A stretch of 64,000 bases of DNA, from assembly GCA_963576565.1 (NCBI GenBank), contig OY755038.1, positions 207,363,013 through 207,427,012 on the forward strand. The letters are read 5' to 3'. This document shows positions 45,094 to 57,509 of this stretch, piece by piece. This stretch comes from Aspidapion aeneum. Its lineage: Eukaryota; Arthropoda; Insecta; Coleoptera; Brentidae. The position numbers and the translations under genes are program-made. The notes under the pieces are model-generated. The model did not search any database. It saw only the letters and a program-made list of their open reading frames with translations, and had not been told where the DNA came from. Every line of letters starts with the position of its first letter. The first letter of the stretch is position 1.

Positions 45094-45940
45094 TCGCAGT
45101 TTATTTTTGTTAAATCTACAAGCTTAAAGATAACTTAAAAACAAGGAGGAATCAAGCTATAAAAAATGTAATTTTTGTCAGTTTTGAAGATTTAATAAGT
45201 ACCCTCGATATTTTCATGTGCCATATTCACACTTGGAAAGTCGCCACATGTTCTAAAATGCCACTAGATTAAGACTTGTTAGAAGTAATAACTTTCTGCG
45301 TCTTGTTTTGTCGTCACGTTTTAATAACTTTTTTTAAAATTAAATGTGGCGCAAAAGGAAGTTCTAAAAGTTCACTAGTTTAAGACTACAAAACTTCAAG
45401 ACAATTTTAAAAGATGGCGCTCAAAGCAAGACAAAATCTCTATACGCACATTATGTTTTCTTTAAAAGACAAATCAAACAAGATTTTTCAACAGTAAAAC
45501 ACTCACACAATATTAGTGTGCCTTAATAATAATTAATAACTGATGCGTCGCGATCGTGAAGGATCAGGGATCAGTTCATTAACTAGTTTTTAGATAGATT
45601 TTGTCGAAGAGAAAAATATCGCCAATAGGTGGCGCTGCTCCTAGTAAAATCTCAAAAATAATTGGTAAAAAAACCATTCAAGTCGGGTTTTAAAATTCGT
45701 GTAGAAAAGGCGCGAACCTAATGTGATTTTGACGTTGATAAAAATCTTCTTAGAATTCACTTGAAAATAAGGTAAAAACAATGCTGTTTTGATTTGATAA
45801 TGGCGTTGTTACAACAACAACCGAACCGAACCTATTAAGCTTGTTTTTGTATATGAAATAAAAGTTTTTTTCTAGCAGCTTTTAAAATCAACGTTTTTTT
45901 TCTCACGCGTTTTCTTCATGTGATGTGTGTACTATGTGGG
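45094..45940 (+). mobile_element. Family J element, copy 3
   Basis: The left end is truncated; the right end CATGTGATGTGTGTACTATGTGGG-type terminus is present (ends 45940). Together with copies 1 and 2 it defines an element of about 1.1-1.2 kb with CCCACATAG(C/T)A ends. Non-coding. Confidence 0.75.
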
Positions 45941-46822
45941 TATAAATATATGTATGATAATAATACTTATTGCAATCGAAGGACGTCAGATTTTGAGTTC
46001 TAATATAATTTTTGCTGTTAGTACTGTGGAGTATTTTGGTAATTTAAAAAGTCTTTGACTGTACCTTGTTGGAAAGCTTATTAAAAAAAGGAAAATTCGT
46101 GCATGGGCGCATACTTTATGACTTATTAGATACTTTGCAGCAAATTTTTTAGAAAATCATTTTTAATTCAAAACCAAAAAGTCCAAAGACTTTTTTTCAA
46201 AATAACTTTTAAAATCCATCACCATTATTCAAAACTGTCCAAAACACATGCCACAGCTCATTTTCTTTCAAAAATGATTCTTTTCGCTACGGCGCTGGAG
46301 CGGGTCTAGGAACTTCATTTGGGAGTGGGAAATATCATAATAAATATTGCATAAAACTATTTTGCATCGTGAGGTGTAGAGGAGATTTGGGGGGGGGGGG
46401 GGGAATTTCGCCTTTTCTCCTTCCGTAGATCCGCACCTGTTATAATACCCATGATGATAGGTCATAAGAGGCCTCTCAGTCCTTTTTACAATAGGTGTTA
46501 CATATTTCGTCGTTGATACTCCAAAAGGTCCTATGTCAGCAAGTATAAACAGATAGTAGAAAAAAAGATTGGAAGTATTGTGCGGAAATTAAAAACTGAC
46601 ACTAATGGTTGATAAGTAACTTTTGAATCTGAAATTTTGTTTATAGAATTATGTTATACTGTAGTATCACATTACCAAGTGTTTTTTGATTTTGTATTAT
46701 TATTTTAGGTTTTTGTGTGACATACAACCCATTGGAATTATTTTCTGGTCACAATTTTATGACATAGGATCAATTTCTTAACACTTAGGACATATTGGTA
46801 GTACGAAGATATCTTCTAGGTT
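45941..46822. other. Unassigned sequence with a possible hAT-like relic
   Basis: No gene recognised. At about 46285-46439, GC-rich borders (CGCTACGGCGCTGG and CCGTAGATCCGCACCTG) enclose a run of about 15 G at 46389-46403. These borders resemble decayed hAT ends but no duplication is seen. Confidence 0.35.
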
Positions 46823-46858
46823 TTAATTGACAAAGAAGATATCTTCTTTGTCAATTAA
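46823..46858. repeat. Perfect 36-bp palindrome
   Basis: TTAATTGACAAAGAAGAT is followed directly by its own reverse complement with no spacer. The sub-motif GAAGATATCTTC also occurs about 25 bp upstream (46805). Confidence 0.85.
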
Positions 46859-47009
46859 TTGTATTTTATAAAAATTACGTGTTTATGTCCGTTTGACTGA
46901 TTTTTAATCTGTATGTTGTTTTAGACTATGTTAAATGTTTTTTTAATTTTTTATTTATGTGTGTTCCAGTTTTTCATTTGTTTCAAAGATGATTCTTAAC
47001 TGTCTACCA

Positions 47010-47055
47010 GACCACTTAATAATGGTTTTTTTAAAAACCGAAACGCGTCGTGGTT
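47010..47055 (+). ncRNA. Decayed hammerhead-like motif
   Basis: Stem I strand GACCAC, decayed core TTAATAA, one T, stem II GGTTTTT-TT-AAAAACC, core GAA, stem III ACGCGT, unpaired C, then GTGGTT closing stem I with six pairs (one G-U). The layout copies the satellite motif at 29 kb but both key G bases of CTGANGA are gone, so catalysis is not expected. Confidence 0.4.
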
Positions 47056-47059
47056 AGAC

Positions 47060-47934
47060 AATAAAATATTTGTGAAGTAAGCAGGACTTTTTGTTTCTTC
47101 TTCTTTAACAAAAATATGATATTGAAAACCACGATTTGATTTTAGTTGTGAATGCTATATTAGCAATTGCCAAAATAAATTTAAATGGCCGGCAATTTGT
47201 TCCATCAATCATTTTCCAACCGAACCGGGTCCAACTAAGGACACTCATCGTAAAGCTTGCTTGACGATGAGTGACCTTAGGTCCAACACCTGACCTTGCT
47301 TAATGAGTATGTGCTATAGCAATCCATATGTAGATACAGCGTTTTCATTAGGCATGGCAGTAAAGAAATTGCAGTGACGGACGCTTCAATTGCATGGAAA
47401 TATCAGAACCGCTTTTCTTTAGCTGAACGTAGTCCTTGTTGATTTTGTCCGGTTTTGATAAAAGTCGTTATAGAGAACTTCGATTTTGCTCTTGTCTTGT
47501 TTTGAAGAATGACGTTTTTGTTACATGTCCGGTTATTAATAATTCCGTTTTTAGCATAGGACTGTTATGCCATTTTCCTTTATGATCTTAGACGATTTTG
47601 AATTTGTCCTTTATGATAAACTATGGGGGCCCGCCCCTCGTGCACTTGTGGAAAGACGGCACTGTTTAGGCGATTTACTGACTTAAAAGTCCCTGCTATC
47701 GTCTCCAAAAAACATATTTTTGGCAAATTTATTTCTTTCCACGTTTAAAGTCCGTCTTTTACTTATGGATTAAGACTGAAAGATTGATACTCAGATTATA
47801 GACATAAAGTAGCGTTTACTCAAAAGATTAGAAAAAGTACACTTGTCTTTTAGGTAGGTAGATTCTTTTGTATTTTATGTAGGGTCCCATACTAGGGTCA
47901 ATAAGACCACACTGCTCTGGGTTCCGGTTCTGGA
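47060..47934. other. Unassigned sequence with one hairpin
   Basis: No gene recognised. CTAAGGACACTCATCGT (47235-47251) pairs with ACGATGAGTGACCTTAG (47264-47280) with one mismatch. Confidence 0.4.
47235..47280. repeat. 17-bp-stem hairpin
   Basis: CTAAGGACACTCATCGT and ACGATGAGTGACCTTAG pair with a single mismatch over a 12-base loop. Confidence 0.6.
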
Positions 47935-48790
47935 ACAAACAGTATTTGCACATAGGTCTCCCTCAACATCTTCCACTTTTCTCTGTCTGTCACCATGTTC
48001 ATCCATCTAGTTCCCGCATGTTTCTTCAAATCGTCCGCTCATCTCATTTGGGGTCTTCCCCTACTTCTTTAATTTTGCTAAGGTCCCCAGTTTACAATAC
48101 ATTTGTTCCATCCATTGTCTTTTTGTCTGATATTATGACCGGCAAATTTTTAATTTAATTTTGCTACCTCTCCTCTGACATCGCTTACTTTGGTTTTATT
48201 TCTTATCCACTCATTCCTTTTTCTATCTGTTAGCTTTACATGTAACATTTGTATTTTCGTTGATCTTTGGTCGTTTTTTACTTTATCCATGTTAGATTTT
48301 GTAAGTGTCCAGGTCTGAGATCCATAGGTGAGTACAGGGGGGATATATATGGGCTAGACACTTTCGTTTTGAGGTACTTAGGATATTTTTTAATATGTAA
48401 CTTAATTTAGCGAATGCTGGCCAGGCTAATCTTGCTCGTCTCTTGATTTCAGCTGTCTGGTTTTCTTCTTTTAGTTTAGTAATTTGTGTCCCAAATATAA
48501 TTCCTCTACTTGTTTTATTTTTTCTTAGTTTATTCTGATCGTAATATTTTCATCTGTTTGTTATGATTTTAATTTTAGTGTAGTTCATACTCAAGCCTAT
48601 ATTTTTAGCTGCTGTATCCAGTTATTTCAGCATTTTTATCAGTTCTATTCTAAGTGCTATTAAGGCGATATGGTCAGCATATCTTAGGTGGTTCAAGTAT
48701 TGTCCGCTTACTTTGATGCCTATTTCTTCCCAATCTAAGTTTTCAAAAACATCTTCTAGGGCCTGTTTAAATATTTTAGGGGATATTGTG
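47935..48790 (-). pseudogene. RTE-like LINE ORF2 relic (C-terminal half)
   Basis: Minus-strand translation, across several frameshifts and stops, gives reverse-transcriptase features in order: SGQYLNHLRYADHIALIALR (catalytic YADD box changed to YADH at 48670-48681), then MNYTKIKIITNR, then FGTQITKLKEENQTAEIKRR and AWPAFAKL, and the C-terminal RSRGRPQMR, stop, ADDLKKHAGTRW, REKWKMLRE. The RxRGRPQxRW-ADD tail and YADDIALIA box are typical of RTE and related clades. The D to H change and the stops show it is dead. The 5' end is lost before copy C of the (CAGA)n family at 48921. Confidence 0.85.
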
Positions 48791-48920
48791 TCATTTTCTA
48801 ATAGCTTAGGGAAATTAGCTCAAAAATGGGACCATCTGCGGACTTTGGGGTAACAAGCTGAATTTTGGCAGAGATCTTTGTTTTAATGTTCCCGATGTTC
48901 CTATGAAGTACCTACTAAAA

Positions 48921-49479
48921 TACTCTGCCAATATATGGGCCCCTAAGCTCACACTAGGTACTATAGTTATAGTGAACGTGTGAGCTAATATAACTAAAAA
49001 CTAAAATATATTTTATTCAACTCCGGAATAAATTACCTTTTGTTTGATACCACACAAGCCATGTTTTGACTTAAACTCAAATTTTTGAAATCTACCCCCA
49101 CCCTTAAAAAAAACAAAAACTAAAATGTATTTTGTTAAACCCCGGACTCAATTACCTTTCGTTTGATATCACACACGCCATATTTTCACTAAAACTCTAA
49201 TTTTCGAAATATACCCCCACCCTTTTTTTTAAAATAAATTAAAATGTATTTTTTTGAACTACAGACTCAATTACCTTTCGTTTGATGTCACACACGCCAT
49301 ATTTTCCCATAAACTCTAATTTTTGAAATCTACCCCCACCCTTTTATTTGGTTTGTGCTCGGTGGATTTTGTTCATTTTTAAATGGGACCATCTCGGCCC
49401 AAAACCCAGCCCAGGTACAAAATTTCATTAAAATCGGCCAAGCGGTTTTTGAGTTATGCGCGTTGGTCGTTACAGACAT

Positions 49480-49514
<35 letters not shown>

Positions 49515-49681
49515 TACAGACAGACAGACAGACAGACAGACGGCGCAACAAAAAAGTTTCAAAATCATCTGAAACGCAAAGATATATAAAAATTTTTGAA
49601 ATCGGAGCAACTTTTTTTTTCTCGAAAAAATTAGGATCACCATAGCTCACACTACTATAGTATAGTATATGTGTGAGCTAA
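48921..49681 (+). mobile_element. (CAGA)n-bearing element, copy C
   Basis: Full layout as in copy A and nearest to it in sequence: TACTCTGCCAATATATGGGC start, hairpin GCTCACAC…GTGTGAGC, three ~120-bp units, CAGA/CATA tract at about 49471-49541, and end GTGTGAGCTAA. Confidence 0.85.
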
Positions 49682-50333
49682 AATCTCATATGCCTTGATA
49701 TATCGAAGGTCAAAAATAAGTTTTTTGCTAAAATCTCTGGGCTCTAACTTATTGTCCAGTTGTTTTAAAACACAATTCTTGGGGTATATGATAGATCATA
49801 TTTCTAAGCGATTTATCAGCGACTGAGGTTTACTAAGGGTCTACTAATTATTAAAAAAACCAAGTGTTTATAAGTTTCTTATCTAATTTCATGGAATATT
49901 ATATGATGTGGTGACCCTAACTGTATGTAACTTAAACTACAATTTGTGTTAGAATAGAGGATGGTATATAATACCCTTTCTTTCCAAATAGAAAGACAGG
50001 TTTACTGTTTTCATTGTGTCAGAGATTTATACTGCAATTAGGTAGAAAAGCCTGAAATCCTCTTATTTGGAAATCCAAAAAGAATCAGGACCCTACTACA
50101 CAATGTACTCCCAGAAGAGCCTGTGTTTACTATTCTCGGGTGTACTTACCTATAAATTGTGCTATAATATAATAAAATTATAATCTCTTTTTAAACAGAT
50201 TTTTTACAGATTTTAAGTGTATATTAAGGGCTCATAAACAATTGGTGAACATTATCGCAAAAACTATAAAGTACAAAGACTAATACTAATATTAGTTATT
50301 GAGGAAATTTGGTGTAAAATTTAATTCAATTTG
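49682..50333. other. Unassigned sequence
   Basis: No gene or repeat recognised. Confidence 0.35.
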
Positions 50334-50708
50334 CACGGTAAAAATTTTTGTCTACAATGAAAACACGTACTTTTCTTGAATAAATTGTTTTACCTTAAAA
50401 CAATTTGTTTTGAATTAAAATATTTCTTTTTAGTTCATCGCAGCGTTTAATCTTGAAATGAGACTTTATATTTCTTCTTTAATTGTTTTGTTTCAGTATA
50501 CTCCATTTTGTAACAAAGCAAATTGTCTTCATATAAGTAATATTTTGCTTCCAGAGAAAACGGTGCCTTAAATTAAATTAGTTCCAATTTATATCTGAGG
50601 CAAGACAATTTTTTTGCTATATCAAGAAAATATTCTCTTGGTGAATGGGAAAGCACAAATTATTTTACTTCAAAGCAATTTGCTTTGATCTAAGACATTT
50701 TTTGAGGA
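50334..50708. mobile_element. Family L MITE, copy 2
   Basis: Reverse relative of 30571-30871. CACGGTAAAAATTTTTGTCTA start, TTCTTGAATAAATTGTTTTA and CAAAGCAATTTGCTTTGATC inside; the far end is truncated after CTAAGACATTT. It carries about 75 extra bases in the middle. Confidence 0.7.
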
Positions 50709-50737
50709 GTAAGTTTTTTTAATAAAACTGTAATTTT

Positions 50738-51270
50738 AATCAAAAATATGGCGTATGTGGTGCAAAATGGGGCAAAGTCAAGTTTGTAAAAAAATAAAAA
50801 TAAAAGTATGATGGAGTTCTAAATTGCCTAAACTGAAAATTATAACATAAAGATAATATCATAACAAAAACATTTCATGTAAAAAAAGCCCAGTACTTAC
50901 GCGAAAATGGCATTCCGTAAAAAGAATTGAGATAAAAGTAAAGCCAAGTTCTCCAATACAAATTTCAAAATGAAAGGTTTTTACTAGTTGGGAAATGTTT
51001 TTCTAAACTTGAATATTAAGGCTGTAAGTGACTCTCACAGTGCTAAACTAAACATAAAGAAGTTTGGCTGTAATATCAAAGTTTTAAAAAAACATTTCCA
51101 AACTAGTTCATTCAAAAACCTTTCATTTTGAAATTTCTATTGGAGAACTTGGCTTTACTTTTATCTCAATTCTTTTTACGGAATGCTATTTTCGCGTACT
51201 TTGTTATAATATATTTATGTTATAATTTTCAGTTTAGGCGATTTAGAACTCCATCATATTTTTGATTAAA
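50738..51270. mobile_element. Family I-type palindrome nested in a wider inverted repeat
   Basis: 50860-51205 matches the palindromic end of family I (CAAAAACATTTCATGTAAAA, GCGAAAATGGCATTCCG). Beyond it the flanks are themselves inverted: AATCAAAAATAT near 50738 and GATGGAGTTCTAAATTGCCT near 50810 are mirrored near 51225-51270. No internal satellite or terminal block is present, so the palindrome may be an element in its own right that became part of family I. Confidence 0.7.
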
Positions 51271-53072
51271 ATTAAAGTTTTATTTATTAAAATACTAACC
51301 AAGATTAAAATACTTATTTAAAAAATAAAAAGTTGTAATAAAAAATATATTTATATTTATAATAATTAAATTTACTATTTACAAACTTTATAAAGAATAA
51401 GAACGACCTAGTCATCGCTGTTGACTTTCCTACACGAATTTTGCGTCCATTTTTTGCAAAGACAAAATAAAATACAACTTTCAGTGATTGTAACCAAAAA
51501 ATTTTTAAAAAAAATGGGGTATAAGTTACTAGGTATAACAAGGTACCCCGTTTTGCCCCCATGAAAACGGTCCGGTTTGCCCCAAACCACTAGTTAAATT
51601 CAAACAAAAATCATAAACTTTAAAGGGCTAATTTTACGGGCAACGCGTTTAAAAATTATTAATAAACTCAGTAATTATTTAATGTAAACAAAATTTGGAA
51701 AAGTCTGTAAAAAATATACTACACAAAATACGCAAGCTATTTTTATAATAAACAGCGCACAACATCACATGTTGAGCAAAAACCAACTTAAGCTCATCCG
51801 ACTGGCACCAATCATATTGCAGAGAGTTGAACCTGGTGTGGGGATAAAACATGTGATACTAACAGGTTTTATTCTTGCGCAGTTTACCTAAAACTGCAAT
51901 ATCCCGTTTTACCCCCGTACCCCATTTTGACAGCTCTACTTTATTAAAAACAAAAAAACTTTTGGACCCCCTTTCAAAATACAATCTCTGGCAAAATCAG
52001 TTGTAGCTTGATAACGGATTGATGCTTCGGCGCCGTCGCGTCATAATAAAAAAAGGTAACTTATTTTCTCTCTCCTTTGAAAATACCCTTCTTTCAAAAG
52101 TGCTCCATGTCAGAAAAAATTGAGTTTCGAAAATTCTAAAACAATAAGAAAACCGTTTAAGCTAACATAACCTATTTAAAACTCAATGAAATCTATCAAA
52201 ATCAATCAAATTGATTTAAGAAAAAAACAAAATTATAGATTTTTAGTCACGTCTTAAAATAACCTACTTAATAAATTGTTGGCATGGTAATAACACCAAA
52301 GTAATCGCACAGTCTACTTTGACGACGTCTTAAAGAGTGGTAATAGAACACGATCGAGGAAGTCACGTTTTGTTTTCGGCTCTTGAAGGCCGTTAATTAT
52401 TATTTCTCGAAAATATTTGTTTGTTGGGTGAGCCAAAAAAAACTTGACCTAAACTCTCTGATAAGATCATTTAAATGAGAGAAAACGCTCAACGCCTCAA
52501 ATTTATTATATTATATGAACCGAAATGCATAGCACATAGCATGGCACATAGAAGTTCAACCTTATGGACTTTTCTTATGCAAAACCAATATGGCTGCTCC
52601 TATTCAATCGCTGATTGGTTGAAAGCCCCATGCTACGCGTTATGCACCATGTTACGGAGGTGTGTGTGAAGGCCTCTAGTATTGAAGGTAAAGTTCTGCC
52701 GTCCAAAACAAAATAGTTGTAACTGCATTTTACGCGTCACTATAATCCTCTTAAAGTAAGAATTGTGTTGTAATTAAATGTAACACTGTCATTTTGAGTA
52801 GACAAATTGATCAACTAAAAGTCCAAAAAATAATTAATTTTCAATTTTTTGCAGTTACTCCCATTTAGCTTTGGGCGGCAGAGTTGGTTGCCGATCTTCG
52901 ATTAGTAACGTTTAAATATATGTATTGCTTTTTAACGTTTTTTACCCGACAACGTATTAGTTACGGATAATGATAATGATAAGTGGGCAATTGCAAAAGT
53001 GTGGTGCTCCTTTCTACGCTATTATTTTTCTGTTCTACACTAGAGCAAAGAAGCATATTATAAAAATTCTTA
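51271..53072. other. Unassigned sequence
   Basis: No gene is supported. GGGGCAAAACGGGG-like words occur near 51540-51580, 50770 and 51900. A minus-strand frame at 51408-51590 is open but without known motif. 52660 holds GCACCATGTTACGGAG, faintly like the Harbinger-type ends at 19736. Confidence 0.35.
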
Positions 53073-53902
53073 ATAGTGCAGGCGCTGGAGGTAGTTTGGC
53101 ATGCAAAATATAAGGACCGCAGTTTGAAAATGCGGATTCTAGCTGACAATCGGTCACAGATTAACGATCTGGATGTTGCCAAGCCAATTTTTGGTCCAAT
53201 TTTTTTTATCCCCCCTCCTTTTATAGTCGTATTAGTCAGACCATACTGACTTACACATTAGTAAAGAGGGAATATCATTTTCTACAAGAAAGTGTAAAAT
53301 ATTTTTTTCCCAAGGCTTAGTTTTTGAGAAAATTGGATAAAACTGGTAAAAAATTGGTAAATTTAGTGATTTTTAAAATTGATGTACTTAATTTACGCCC
53401 CTAAATTGTTATAAATAAAACTAATTTTACCTTATTATACACTATTTAAAAGAAAATTTCATTATCTACATCGACTATGGGACACAATTTTTGATGGAGA
53501 GCTTAGTTTTTAAGAAAATCGGTGAAAACATGTAACAAACATGTTTCTTTTTTCCATTTTTTTATTACCTCAATAAACGGACGCCGCTGGAAAGTAAGAA
53601 GCTTAATATTTCAGAAAATTTGAAGCAAAGCTCAAAAATTCAGATTTTGGGGGTCTGGGGGGTTTTAGGGGGTTTTTACAGCCACATTTTTGATTCATTT
53701 CTCTGTCATAGTGGCTTTAGGATGTCAACTTAGTTAAATTTTCAGATATTCGAAAGAGAAGGGGGGAGAAAAAGAAATTGAACCAAAACCTGGCCTGGCA
53801 ACATCCATATCGTTAATCTGTGACCTATTGTCAGCTAGAATCCGTTGTCAAAACGCAGTCCGCATATTTTGCATACTCAAATACCTTTAGCGCCTGCACT
53901 AT
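53073..53902. mobile_element. Family U foldback element
   Basis: ATAGTGCAGGCGCTGGAGGT is mirrored by …TTTAGCGCCTGCACTAT. Inverted similarity continues for about 120 bp, including AGATTAACGATCTGGATGTT against its inverse near 53805. Related interior at 57946-58545 (CAATAAACGGACGCCGCTGG) and a right-end fragment near 56600-56645. Non-coding. Confidence 0.8.
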
Positions 53903-55082
53903 AAATGATACTGCCTGCATTGTGGGTCAGGACCATATGTTTCGTTCGTTTTTACTTACTGTTCTTTTAAGCCTAAATGCCTCATAAAAATTTAACTCCC
54001 CTGAAGATATTCTTGACATTTGGTGTTAATAGCTATTTTTAGAGTTATATGTCTCTAAATATCGAAATTAAATCCCCCGAGGTATTTACAAATTTTACGA
54101 CACATAAAGAACTAAGCCTGCATTTAGTCAGAAATAACATCGATGTTTTTGAAACACGTATAGATCAATAAAAATTGTTATTCTCGAATGTGATTGTGAA
54201 AAGAGTTTTTTCATCTGCCTGCCTTTTGTTTTTACTCTGAGTTTCTTTTCTATTCGGTAGATGTCGCCACTTGTTTGAAAATCATACGGTATCGCCGGCA
54301 ATATTTATCATTTCTCTTACCAATATTGTAAGATGAGATGTATCTTTACAAAGATGTCACATTGACTATGCAGTGTTCTGAACACTTGTCCTAAAATAAG
54401 GCGAATAAAATTTAATGCAGTGTTTTATTCAAAGGTAACAAAGACTTTTTTGCGTATTTGTTGTACGTTTATGAAAACGATCGAGTTACGATTTTGTTTG
54501 CGACTATGTTCACTGGTTTTCTAAGCCCTGAAGATCATGTCTATGGGTAGAAACGCGTAGGCTTGATTAAAAAATTTAAAGAAAGTTGTACTTTCCCTAA
54601 AAATTCCTTAGTTCGAATATGCCTCTTCTTGAGAGTAGTCTCGAAATTAATAATTAAAAAGATATATTAAACAAAGTATCACTCAACCGACTTCTCGTAT
54701 CAAAAAGGCGTCCACTTGCAAACAAAATACTCGAGGGATTTTCCAACAACGTAATACAAACAAAAAGAAAAACACCCTGTATATGCGTCGCTGTATTATT
54801 AAAATAAACGAGAATTTTATTTATTTATTCACTTCGTTATATAAATCAATCATGCATAATTCACTGGACAAAGTGTCATAATTCCTGAATAAACAACACT
54901 TGAGTTTCTAAATGAACCTCTTTAATAGTTTAATATCAATAATATAGTCCTTTATTATTCTTAATTAAAATTGAAAGGAGCACAGTAGTTTAGCATGAAG
55001 AGTGGAATTTTTAATTTTTAATTTAATTGAGAATAAGAAATCGTTACCTACACAAAAAAGAATAAACCAAACAAAAATTTCT
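53903..55082. other. Unassigned sequence apart from a hammerhead-like relic
   Basis: No gene recognised. The hammerhead-like motif at 54522-54565 lies here, and AAACACCCTGTATATG near 54771 resembles a solo CAGGGTGT-type end. Confidence 0.4.
54522..54565 (+). ncRNA. Hammerhead-like motif with intact CTGAAGA core
   Basis: Stem I strand TAAGCC (54522-54527), core CTGAAGA (54528-54534), a weak stem II region, core GAA (54550-54552), stem III ACGCGT, unpaired A (expected cleavage base), then GGCTTG (54560-54565), which closes stem I with five standard pairs and one G-U. Stem II pairs poorly (CAT/ATG), so the copy is probably inactive. Confidence 0.4.
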
Positions 55083-56390
55083 AAAAAAATGTTTTTTTGC
55101 CTCATTAATCTTTGGATTGAATGTGGCGTGGCTGTTCCAGTTTAGGACGCCCTCTTTTTCTGCGCCGTATTGGTTGCCATTTTATGATCTGCTTTGGTAA
55201 TCTTTCGTCGTTCATGATCTCATTTCTTATACGATCTCTAGATATTCTCATTGATCTTCTTATTGCATCCATTTCGTCGCTTTCCATTTTTGCTTTGTAT
55301 TTTTCTGTTACGCGACAAGTCTCTATTGCATACAACAGTATCTTTTCACCATTGTTTTATATTTGTTAACTTTTACATTCTTTTTTATCTCTCTGCTCCA
55401 GAAAATACTTTTAAGTCATCCAATAATCTTTTTTGCTTTTACTAAACTTTTTTCCAGTTCTCCACAGTCTGTTCCTGTCTTATCAAATGTGACACCCAAG
55501 TATACATACTCATTGCATGGTAATGAGTAAGATATTGTTTGTCCATTATCTAGTTCTAACTCTCTTGATTCGTTTGCAATACATAAGTACTCTTAGTCTT
55601 GTCCACGTTCATTGTTAAAACCAACTTTTGGTATTCTTTCGTTAACTTTCTCATCATATACTCAATATCTTCTTTATCATTAGCTATAAATACTTGGTCG
55701 TCAGCAAACTGAAGTGTGTATATGGTAAATCAGTTGTTAAGTTGTATTCTCATGCCGTGTACTTTACGTTTCCAGTTTTTTAGAGCTACTGCTATATGTA
55801 TTTTAAAAAGTTGGAAAGATACAACATCCCTGTCTTAAGCCTTTCGTTACCAAGAATTCTTTTAAAAGTCGATTTCCAATTTAAATTTTAGATTCTGACC
55901 TTTTGTATAGTTTTTTTATCGCTTTTATGTATATATGATTGATATTAGTATAATTTTTTTACTGGAACCGTTCATATGCTTTTTGTAGGTCCACAAAGGT
56001 AACATGAGTCTCTATATTTCTGGCACTGGAACAGATCTAGCTGCACGAAACCCACTTTGCTCTTCTTCTTGTTCATGAAAATCATTCTCTATTAGATCTC
56101 TGAGAATCCTACCGTACAATCTACTTAGAGTACTGGATACTGAAATTCCTCTGTAATTGTTGCAATCCAGCTTGTTTCCTTTTTTATGAATTCTATTTTC
56201 CAATCATCAGGTACTGGATGTCCGTTTATGCATTGATTGATAATATATGTGATTCGGGCAATTTTGATCACACTGTACATTATTTCTTTGATCTCGTGGT
56301 GCTTGATGTGCCCCGAAGGCAAAAATATTTTCGAGTCTGAAAAGCTAGTCGCCATAAATTAAAATTTGAGCCAATTAATTCTGAAATATG
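55083..56390 (-). pseudogene. LINE ORF2 relic with reverse-transcriptase motifs
   Basis: Reading 5' to 3' on the minus strand: NQCINGHPVPDDWK, then KKGNKLDCNNYRGISVSS and SRLYGRILRDLIE, EEEQSGFRA (RT N-terminal motifs); KIYIAVALKNWKRKVHGMRI; the catalytic box FADDQVFIA at about 55682-55708; LTMNVDKTKS; and the C-terminal MDAIRRSMRIS, DERLPKQIIKW, RRRKRGRPKLE. Frameshifts and stops separate the blocks. Relative to 29714-29953 about 30 residues are deleted after RNE. Catalytic aspartates are retained but the frame is broken. Clade not assigned. Confidence 0.85.
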
Positions 56391-56673
56391 GGCCCCAGCT
56401 CAGCCATGGCCGTCTGTAATGAATTCTCCGGTCGGCAATTATTCACTCTTTTTTCTCCGGCCGGCCCCCGGGAGCCAACATGGCTCCTATGTTGCGCCCC
56501 TGTAATTAAAAACAAAATAAAATAAAACAAATTAATATTAATAGTGCACACGGTAAAAAAAATGTTTTAGATCAAAGCAAATTGCTTTTTTATGGTCCTC
56601 ATATTTTTATACTCAACTACCTCTCGCGTTTGCACTATATAGGTACATTTTAAGTATTTTGTTTTGTGTGTAT

Positions 56674-57498
<825 letters not shown>

Positions 57499-57509
57499 TT
57501 TTTTTTTAT

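Noticed and set aside
51408..51590. Minus-strand ORF containing GKPDRFHGGKTGY
   Set aside because: Derived from GGGGCAAAACGGGG-like repeated words; no motif or conserved copy.
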